Shown piece after piece: positions 57,705 to 64,000 of a stretch of DNA of 64,000 nucleotides (its first letter is position 1; each line of letters opens with the position of its first letter). This DNA comes from CAZNPH01 sp964574985. GTDB lineage: Bacteria > Bacteroidota > Bacteroidia > Bacteroidales > SM23-62. Below the pieces are notes generated by a model that did no database searches, was not told the origin of the DNA, and worked only from the letters and a program-made list of their open reading frames with translations. A program made the translations under genes and the position numbers. The stretch spans positions 1 through 64,000 of the forward strand of contig CAZNPH010000008.1 of the NCBI GenBank assembly GCA_964574985.1, given 5' to 3'.

Positions 57705-59612
57705 TCACACGAAAAGCTTCCGCATAACCTTCATGTTCTCGTCATGCATTATGTTCCTGGCTTCGGGGGTATACAGGTAACCGATCAGTGAGGCATATTT
57801 GTCGGTGATCTTTCCCCGTACAATTTTCATGGTGCTGTTCACCAGCCGGTTCTCCTCGGTGAATCCTTCTTCCGGAACACCAACGGCTGCGGGGAGCCAG
57901 CGATGGGGAAACATGTCTTCATGTTCTCCGCCCTTGCGGAACCGGTTGATCTCCTCAAGGATCTTTTCCAGCATGGCTTTTTGTCCGTCAATAGACGACG
58001 GATCCATGCGGTTTTGTTCTGCCCATTTTTTCAGGGCTTCACGGTTCACCACCAGGAGTCCGACAGTATACGGATTCTGGTTGTTGTAAAGCATGCATTG
58101 TTCAATGAAAGAAGAGTGCTCGATCAATGCCTCCTCAATGCCTTCCGGACTGAATTTCTCCCCGTCATCGGCAATCAGAAGGCTTTTAAAACGCCCCAGG
58201 ACATAGAGAAATCCGTCCCGGTCGAGATATCCCAGGTCTCCTGTGTGCAGCCAGCCATCCCGAAGCGTTTTTGCAGTGGCCTTTTCGTTTTTCCAGTAAC
58301 CGGCCATAACATTTTCTCCTTTTACCACGATCTCGCCCTTTTCTCCCACCGGGATTTCGTTGCCTTCTTCATTGCATATTTTCACCTCCAGGTTGCCGGC
58401 AATATATCCTGATGATCCGAGTTTGTGCCGGGCCTCGGAATTGGAGGAGATCACCGGGGCAGCCTCGGTGAGTCCGTACCCCTGGAACATGGGGATACCC
58501 AGGGCATAAAAAAACCTTTGCAGTTCAATGTCCAGCAGGGCGCCTCCGCCTATGAAAAACCGGAGTTTGCCCCCGAATCCTTCCCTGACCCTGGAAAACA
58601 GGATCCTGTCGAACAAAAAAACAAGCGGTTTTAACAGCATTTTAAACCCTTTTCCCCTGTTCCACCCGTTGCCGTTATACCTGTACGCGACCCGGAGTCC
58701 GGCCCCGAACAATTGCACCGCCATTGCTCCTTTCTCACGGATGCCCCGTTCGATGTTCTTCCTGAAATTTTTGGCCAGGGCCGGTACGCTCAGCAGAAAA
58801 ACGGGCTTTACCTGTTTGATGTTGACCGGTATGTTCTTCAGTGTCTCCATGGTGCTTTTTCCTGCCTGAACGGATGCCATGCTCGCCCCCGCGGAAATGA
58901 TGGTATATATACCGGCGGTATGGGCAAAAGAATGGTCCCAGGGAAGGATCAGCAGGGTGGTATACCATTCGGGAACGGGCATCAGGCTCCTGCATTGCTG
59001 CACATTGGCCGTGTAATTCCCGTGGGTAAGCATGATACCTTTCGGATCTGCGGTTGTCCCGGAAGTATAACATATGTTGGCTGTATCATTGCCCCGGACG
59101 GATGTCCATCTTTCACGGAATTCCGGGGGGGATTTTTCCAGGAATTCATTTCCGGTCTTGCGGACATCACCGGCATACACTTCATTTTTGGCATATTCTT
59201 CTGCAGGATCCAGCAGGATGATCTTTTTGAGAACCGGCGACAGTGAATGCCTGATCTTGTCTGTTTTCCAGACCTGCCCGGCAGAAACGATCAACATGCA
59301 GGAACCGGAATGTTCCAGCCGGAACCGGATCTCTTCTTCAGTCAGTTTAACCGAGAGGGGCACATTGACAGCCCCCGCGTACAGGATTCCCAGTTCACTG
59401 ACCAGCCAGTCTTTCCGTCCTTCTGCGATCAGTGCGATCCGGTCCCCTTTCCGAATACCCAGGGATATGAGTCCGGCCCCGAATTCATGAACTTCCCTGC
59501 GCACTTCTTCATAGGTGGAGGATTCATACTTTCCCGAAGTGTTTTCCATGATCAGAACATTCCCGGCATACCGGTCCGCACTTTCATGAAACAGCTGGTT
59601 TAGGGTTTTCAT
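57705..59612 (-). CDS. Long-chain acyl-CoA synthetase (AMP-binding)
   Basis: A 635-residue AMP-forming ligase. The ATG at 59612 starts the usual MKTLNQLFHESADRYAGN; a longer form adds 40 unlike residues. The adenylate motif is NICYTSGTTADPKGI, followed by the gate motif QGYGLTEAAPVIS and LHTGDLGYLDRDGFLYVLGR near the C-terminal domain. It activates fatty acids with CoA for lipid synthesis or breakdown. metH follows after 72 bases on the same strand; a functional link between the two is not evident. Confidence 0.93.
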   Translation of the reverse strand: MKTLNQLFHESADRYAGNVLIMENTSGKYESSTYEEVRREVHEFGAGLISLGIRKGDRIALIAEGRKDWLVSELGILYAGAVNVPLSVKLTEEEIRFRLEHSGSCMLIVSAGQVWKTDKIRHSLSPVLKKIILLDPAEEYAKNEVYAGDVRKTGNEFLEKSPPEFRERWTSVRGNDTANICYTSGTTADPKGIMLTHGNYTANVQQCRSLMPVPEWYTTLLILPWDHSFAHTAGIYTIISAGASMASVQAGKSTMETLKNIPVNIKQVKPVFLLSVPALAKNFRKNIERGIREKGAMAVQLFGAGLRVAYRYNGNGWNRGKGFKMLLKPLVFLFDRILFSRVREGFGGKLRFFIGGGALLDIELQRFFYALGIPMFQGYGLTEAAPVISSNSEARHKLGSSGYIAGNLEVKICNEEGNEIPVGEKGEIVVKGENVMAGYWKNEKATAKTLRDGWLHTGDLGYLDRDGFLYVLGRFKSLLIADDGEKFSPEGIEEALIEHSSFIEQCMLYNNQNPYTVGLLVVNREALKKWAEQNRMDPSSIDGQKAMLEKILEEINRFRKGGEHEDMFPHRWLPAAVGVPEEGFTEENRLVNSTMKIVRGKITDKYASLIGYLYTPEARNIMHDENMKVMRKLFV

Positions 59613-59681
59613 AAACATGAAGTTCTGGTATCTGGTAAAACAAACCTTAAATATACTAAAAAGCATGTAGATAAAAATAAG

Positions 59682-59712
59682 TTTGCCTTCAGGAAGAATT
59701 ATGCTATTTTTG
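59682..59712 (+). promoter_or_regulatory. Complete Bacteroidota-type promoter of the MFS gene
   Basis: TTTG (59682-59685), a 19-base spacer and TATTTTTG (59705-59712) match both the -33 and -7 consensus elements. The start codon is 23 bases further on. It is the clearest promoter in the window. Confidence 0.65.
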
Positions 59713-59735
59713 GTTCCGGATCCGCAAGGCATTTC

Positions 59736-61127
59736 ATGGAAGCAATTCGCAAAACCCTGGATGAATCCGCATTGGCCAGGTGGCTGATCCTGCTGCTGAT
59801 CAGTTTTACCATGGCAGCGAACTACTATTTCTATGATGCCCTTTCGCCGCTGAAACAGTTTATGGGTGAAAAACTGGGCTTTCGTTCTGCCGATTACGGT
59901 TTTTTTGTTTCTGCGTACTCCTTTCCCAATGTTTTTCTGGGAATGGCTGTTTTCGGGGGGATCATTGCCGACCGTCTCGGGATCCGGATCACCGGATTTG
60001 CTTTTGTCCTGATGATGTTCCTGGGATCGCTGATCACTGCTTACGGGGCAACGGACTATTACAATCAGGGCGGGGTGGGGTATACATTCATGAATTCATT
60101 CCTGCCCGGATATTCGCCCGCCTTGAAAATGATGTCTTTCGGGTATTTTTTGTTCGGAATGGGTGCGGAAACAAGCATCGTGGTGATCACCAAAGCCGTT
60201 GTCAAATGGTTCAAGGGAAAAGAACTGGCCCTGGCTCTGGGCATCAATCTGGCCATTGCACGGCTGGGTTCGGCCATGTCCCTGATCGTAACCCCCATGC
60301 TCCTTGAACCGGAGTGGACCCGGCCCATCTGGTTCGGCGCCCTGCTGCTCGGGATCGGATTGCTGGCCTTTCTCATATATATTGTTTTTGATGTGCGGAT
60401 CGACCGCCAGAAAAATCTGCGCATTGACCCGGAGGACAGGTTCAGGTTTTCCGATCTGGTCAGACTTATGGGCAACCGCTCTTTCATTTACATTACCTTG
60501 CTCTGCGTAACTTTTTATTCAGCTGTTTTCCCCTTCATTAAGTTTGCTCCCGATTTGTTGCAGAACAAGTTTGACTTCAACATCTCTCTGAGCGGCACAG
60601 TCACTTCCATGGTCTATTTCGGAACCATTGTTTTCACCCCGCTTTTCGGCTGGTTTGCCGACAACAGGGGAAAAAGCACTTCCATCATGATCCTGGGATC
60701 GGTGTTGCTTATCGTGGTTCATCTGACCCTGGCCCTGACCGGTATTTCCGCCTATTTGCCAATGTTCCTGCTGGGTGTCGCTTTTTCCCTGATACCGGCT
60801 GCCATGTGGCCTTCGGTAGCCAGGATCGTTGCAGAGAAAAGACTGGGAACCGCTTACGGATTGATGTTTTCCATTCAGAACCTGGGGTTGTGGGCATTTC
60901 CGATCCTGATCGGGATTGTGCTCGACCGTTCCAATCCGGGTGTTACTCCGGAGCTGGTGGCCAAGGGACTGGCACGTTATGATTATACGAATCCTGTTTT
61001 GATGCTGGCCGGACTCGGAGTGGTGGGACTGATCTTTGCTTTTCTTCTGAAGAAAGAGGACAAGATTTCGGGGTACGGACTCGAATTGCCGAATAAAGCG
61101 AAGGATGATCAGAGCCGGACGAACTGA
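59736..61127 (+). CDS. MFS transporter (MFSD1-like), substrate unknown
   Basis: A 463-residue, 12-helix major facilitator. The first half has AYSFPNVFLGM and the loop 2-3 motif GGIIADRLGIRITG. A middle loop (about 215-245) is charged (DRQKNLRIDPEDRFRFSD), and WFADNRGKSTSIMI is the matching second-half loop. It resembles bacterial relatives of MFSD1, some of which handle dipeptides, but this is tentative. It converges on purA, overlapping its 3' end by 19 bases. Confidence 0.85.
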   Translation: MEAIRKTLDESALARWLILLLISFTMAANYYFYDALSPLKQFMGEKLGFRSADYGFFVSAYSFPNVFLGMAVFGGIIADRLGIRITGFAFVLMMFLGSLITAYGATDYYNQGGVGYTFMNSFLPGYSPALKMMSFGYFLFGMGAETSIVVITKAVVKWFKGKELALALGINLAIARLGSAMSLIVTPMLLEPEWTRPIWFGALLLGIGLLAFLIYIVFDVRIDRQKNLRIDPEDRFRFSDLVRLMGNRSFIYITLLCVTFYSAVFPFIKFAPDLLQNKFDFNISLSGTVTSMVYFGTIVFTPLFGWFADNRGKSTSIMILGSVLLIVVHLTLALTGISAYLPMFLLGVAFSLIPAAMWPSVARIVAEKRLGTAYGLMFSIQNLGLWAFPILIGIVLDRSNPGVTPELVAKGLARYDYTNPVLMLAGLGVVGLIFAFLLKKEDKISGYGLELPNKAKDDQSRTN

Positions 61128-62374
61128 TTCCTGTCCGCTCCCACCGAAACCACCTCCACGGGTACATGGATCTCTCCTTCGATGAATTTGATATAATCCA
61201 TGATTTCCCGGGGAAGGTTTTCTTTTCTTTCGACTCCGGAAAGATTTTCAGACCATGAAGGCATTTCGGTATAGACCGCCTGAATGTCACCGGTGAGCCG
61301 GTAGGGGAGTGAACGGATTTCTTTGCCCCCGATCCTGTATGCCGGGCATACTTTGATCTTTTTAAAGTGGGACAGCACATCGGCCTTGGTCATGATTAGC
61401 CGGGTAATCCCGTTGAGCATAACGGAGTAACGCAAAACCACCAGGTCAAGCCAGCCGCAACGCCTTGGCCTCCCCGTGGTAGACCCGTACTCATTGCCAT
61501 GGTTCCTGAGGCGTTCCCCGGTTTTACCTTTCTCTTCGGTTGGAAAAGGTCCGCCCCCTACACGGGTGCAATATGCCTTGAATATCCCCATAACCTCCCC
61601 GATCTGACGGGGGGCAATGCCCAGTCCGGTACAGGCTGCGGCACATAAGGTATTGGAGGAAGTCACATAGGGATACGAACCGAAGTCAATATCCAGCATG
61701 GTGCCCTGTGCACCTTCTGCCAGAATGGATTTTCCCTGTGCAATGTATTCATTGACCAGATGTTCACTGTCCACCAGCTCAAAATCCTTCAGCAATTCAA
61801 TGCCATCGAACCAGCCTTTTTCATGTTCCCTGAGATCATATTCGAAACCGGGATACTGCCGGAGAATATCCTGATGCTTCCGGGTCAGAAAATCATATTT
61901 TCCCCTGAAACCATCTTCAAGGATGTCCCCGACCCGGAGTCCGTTCCTGCCGGTCTTGTCCATATACGTGGGGCCGATGCCCTTCAGGGTGGATCCGATC
62001 TTTGTTTTCCCCTTGGCCGCTTCGGAGGCAGCATCCAGAATTCTGTGGGTGGGCAGGATCAGATGCGCTTTGCGGGATATTCTGAGGCTTTCCCGTGGCT
62101 CGACACCCAGATCCCTGATGGTTCTGACTTCCTTGTGGAAGATCATGGGATCCAGGACCACACCGTTCCCGATCAGGTTAATGGTACCTTTCCTGAATAT
62201 CCCGGAAGGAATATTATGCAGGATATGTTTGATGTTGTTGAATTCAAGGGTATGCCCGGCATTGGGGCCCCCCTGGAAACGGGCTACTACATCATATTCC
62301 GGCGTGATCACGTCAACGATCTTTCCCTTTCCTTCATCTCCCCACTGAGTACCAAGTAAAACATCAACTTTCAT
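61109..62374 (-). CDS. purA: Adenylosuccinate synthetase
   Basis: A 421-residue GTP-dependent enzyme converting IMP and aspartate to adenylosuccinate in AMP synthesis. GTQWGDEGKGKIVD at the N-terminus is the GTP P-loop with catalytic Asp. GGPNAGHT, the IMP-site segment GSTTGRPRRCGWLD and the conserved VGGGPFPTE follow. The ATG at 62374 (MKVDVLLG) is the usual start in this phylum; another lies two codons upstream. It is downstream of fur by 74 bases, in the order rel - fur - purA. Confidence 0.96.
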   Translation of the reverse strand: MKVDVLLGTQWGDEGKGKIVDVITPEYDVVARFQGGPNAGHTLEFNNIKHILHNIPSGIFRKGTINLIGNGVVLDPMIFHKEVRTIRDLGVEPRESLRISRKAHLILPTHRILDAASEAAKGKTKIGSTLKGIGPTYMDKTGRNGLRVGDILEDGFRGKYDFLTRKHQDILRQYPGFEYDLREHEKGWFDGIELLKDFELVDSEHLVNEYIAQGKSILAEGAQGTMLDIDFGSYPYVTSSNTLCAAACTGLGIAPRQIGEVMGIFKAYCTRVGGGPFPTEEKGKTGERLRNHGNEYGSTTGRPRRCGWLDLVVLRYSVMLNGITRLIMTKADVLSHFKKIKVCPAYRIGGKEIRSLPYRLTGDIQAVYTEMPSWSENLSGVERKENLPREIMDYIKFIEGEIHVPVEVVSVGADRNQFVRL

Positions 62375-62448
62375 GGCCATTGCATTGGATTTTCAAAAAA
62401 CCGGTTCAAGGTACGAAGATTTTAAGATCCGGAAAGAAACAGCCGGGA

Positions 62449-62898
62449 TTAATTTCCCTTATCGCCTTTATTTGTACCGTATATGTAAAGCGAATGGTGA
62501 GAAGAGGTGAAATTGTTGAGCTCACAGGCGGTCTTGACAATCTCCTGTATTCTCGGGTCACAGAATTCGATAACCCTCCCGGTCATGATGTCGATCAGAT
62601 GGTCGTGCTGGACACACTGGTAGGATCTTTCAAATTGTGCGATATTTTTGCCGAATTGATGTTTGATGACCAGATTGCAGTCCAGCAGCAATTCGATGGT
62701 ATTGTACAAGGTGGCCCGGCTGACCCGGTAGTTTTTGTTCTTCATGAAAATATACAGGGATTCGATATCGAAATGTCCCTCTCTTGAATATATTTCATCC
62801 AGTATGGCAAATCTTTCGGGGGTCTTCCGGTGGCCTTTTTTCTCGAGATACTCAGTAAATATTTTCCTGACCGTTTCCCGGGTCTGTTCCCTGGACAT
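62449..62898 (-). CDS. Fur family transcriptional regulator without CxxC motifs
   Basis: A 149-residue ferric-uptake-regulator homologue. The winged-helix domain (about 1-85) includes RKTPERFAILDEIY and the recognition region VSRATLYNTIELL. The dimerisation domain has the metal-site residues of QHDHLID and SSHHSLYIYG. The structural-zinc CxxC pairs of Fur/PerR are absent: the usual LxCxxCG is LIDIMTGR and no C-terminal pair exists. Bacteroidota Fur-like proteins of this kind are known. The inverted repeat at 62907-62921, just upstream of the ATG, may be its own operator. Whether it senses iron, peroxide or zinc is not clear. Confidence 0.93.
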   Translation of the reverse strand: MSREQTRETVRKIFTEYLEKKGHRKTPERFAILDEIYSREGHFDIESLYIFMKNKNYRVSRATLYNTIELLLDCNLVIKHQFGKNIAQFERSYQCVQHDHLIDIMTGRVIEFCDPRIQEIVKTACELNNFTSSHHSLYIYGTNKGDKGN

Positions 62899-62906
62899 AA
62901 CTTAGT

Positions 62907-62921
62907 CTAATTAAAAATTAG
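62907..62921. promoter_or_regulatory. Candidate operator of the Fur-family gene
   Basis: Perfect inverted repeat CTAATT-AAA-AATTAG, 8 bases before the fur start codon and downstream of a near-consensus -7 element (TAATTTG). AT-rich dyads of this kind bind Fur/PerR proteins, so autoregulation is a reasonable guess. Confidence 0.4.
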
Positions 62922-62980
62922 TTGACAAATTACACATTTTTTTTCATTCCGAAAAAATGGTTTGTGTTTTTTATCCGGAC

Positions 62981-64000
62981 TCATCCACGGATATTTTCAA
63001 TACGGCTTACCGATTCCACACCCCTGATCTTCATCAGGTTCATGATCAGATTGTTTAAGTCTTTGGTATTGTGTACATAAAGATCGATGCTGCCTTCAAA
63101 TATCCCGTCATGGCTGGCCAGGTCGATGTTGCGCATATTGACATCCAGCTCCTTGGAAATGACGGTGGTAATGTGATTGTATATTCCAAATTTGTCGATG
63201 CCCTTGATATGGATCCTGGCCAGGTAGGAAAGGTTCTTGTGGGTAGTCCATTTCGCGGGTACTATCCGGTGAGACTGGCTGGAAATAAGCTTGATGGAAT
63301 TGGGGCATTTTCGCTTGTGTATGACGATCGAATCATCCTGTCCCCGGTAACCGATCACATCATCACCGGGTATGGGGTTGCAGCATTTGGCCAGCATGTA
63401 TTCTTCTTCTTCCGTTTCATCGATATTTTCCCTGAGGATGATCGGAGAGCCGGGGACCCGGTTATTTGTCCCGGTTTCATTTTTCACAGCTTCCTTCCTG
63501 TCCAACGACGTAAGGCCAAATTGCAGTCCCCAGTAACGGATCCATTTGCTGCGCGTGTTTCTTTTCAGGATCTTTTTCAGGTTGTCCAGGGTAATGATGC
63601 CGCTGCCGATCTTGCTGTATAATTCATCCTTTGAAACCACTTCATAGGCCGGCAGCAATTTCTTGAATATCCTCGAACTGGGGATCAGGTCCATTTCCCT
63701 CAGTCTCTCGTCAAGCAATCGTTTGCCTTTCTGAATTCGGTTCTTGTTTTCCGCCTTGAAGGCGGTTTTGATGGCTGATTTGGCTTTGGCGGTGATCACA
63801 TATTTCAACCATTCCCTCTTGGCTTTCTGATTGCCGGCGGTAAGAATCTCCACCTGATCCCCGCTGTTCAGCCGGTAATTGATGGGGACAAGTTTATGGT
63901 TGACCTTTGCCCCGATGGCCTTGTCCCCGATCTCCGTATGTATCTCATAGGCAAAATCGAGTGCCGTGGCATTTTTGGGCAATGTTTTAATCTGCCCCCT
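62981..64000 (-). CDS. RelA/SpoT-type (p)ppGpp synthetase/hydrolase, C-terminal part
   Basis: The last about 340 residues of a Rel/SpoT protein; the 5' part lies beyond the right edge. Visible domains: TGS (KTLPKNATALDFAYEIHTEIG onward), a helical region, the conserved-cysteine/zinc-finger-like segment with AKCCNPIPGDDVIGY, and a C-terminal ACT domain (IHIKGIDKFGIYNHIT to the end). The C-terminal half regulates the catalytic half and senses stalled ribosomes. Synthetase and hydrolase motifs cannot be checked here. It precedes fur and purA on the same strand. Confidence 0.93.
   Translation of the reverse strand, partial: RGQIKTLPKNATALDFAYEIHTEIGDKAIGAKVNHKLVPINYRLNSGDQVEILTAGNQKAKREWLKYVITAKAKSAIKTAFKAENKNRIQKGKRLLDERLREMDLIPSSRIFKKLLPAYEVVSKDELYSKIGSGIITLDNLKKILKRNTRSKWIRYWGLQFGLTSLDRKEAVKNETGTNNRVPGSPIILRENIDETEEEEYMLAKCCNPIPGDDVIGYRGQDDSIVIHKRKCPNSIKLISSQSHRIVPAKWTTHKNLSYLARIHIKGIDKFGIYNHITTVISKELDVNMRNIDLASHDGIFEGSIDLYVHNTKDLNNLIMNLMKIRGVESVSRIENIRG

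Overview
The window looks like a chromosomal piece of a Bacteroidota bacterium (Bacteroidales- or Marinilabiliales-like). The reasons are: exact TAnnTTTG -7 elements ahead of at least ten genes, a 1842-residue PKD protein with a type IX secretion tail, two TonB-dependent receptors, several Tat-exported sugar enzymes, a DUF4831 lipoprotein, a V-type rather than F-type ATPase operon, and the order rel - fur - purA. The species cannot be named from the sequence alone.

Layout. 70-4960: four co-directional genes with twin-arginine leaders (two Gfo/Idh/MocA oxidoreductases, a GH5 glycosidase, a TIM-barrel isomerase/epimerase). 4991-5653: an orphan NarL-type response regulator. 5729-13465: a seven-gene V-type ATPase operon read leftward in the order E - DUF2764 - A - B - D - I - K. 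13615-16432: a patatin-like phospholipase converging on a stand-alone EF-G. 16500-20690: an insertion-like segment with a decayed IS4-type transposase and a frameshifted GH78 rhamnosidase. 20724-22061: a Tat-exported enolase-superfamily dehydratase. 22185-25060: a TonB receptor with an upstream His-rich membrane protein. 25178-29708: a sugar porter, an exported beta-propeller protein and a sulfatase. 29834-30379: tRNA-Ser(CGA) with its terminator, then a sulfatase relic. 30469-32875: a zinc-ribbon protein and a BtuB-like TonB receptor. 33175-35167: GH130 plus a medium-chain dehydrogenase.

35160-46793: an eIF2B-like protein, aat, the giant PKD/T9SS protein, a TPR-SpoIIE phosphatase and a POT peptide transporter. 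46923-53003: nnr, a DUF4831 lipoprotein, an OPT transporter and an aminoacyl-histidine dipeptidase. 53000-59612, leftward: acyl-CoA synthetase, metH, metF. 59736-64000: an MFS carrier, then purA, fur and a (p)ppGpp synthetase that runs off the window.

Functionally, much of the accessory content is glycan use: GH5, GH78, GH130, a sulfatase, a mannonate-dehydratase-like enzyme, sugar transport and two exported NAD(P)-type oxidoreductases beside an exported TIM-barrel enzyme. This resembles oxidative (3-keto-sugar) glycoside breakdown known in gut Bacteroides. A second theme is peptide use (POT, OPT, dipeptidase). The V-ATPase rotor subunit keeps the side-chain ligands of Na+-translocating homologues. 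Several decayed genes (IS4 transposase, sulfatase, a permease tail) show loss by clean internal or end deletions. No CRISPR array, prophage, conjugative element or obvious new defence system was seen.
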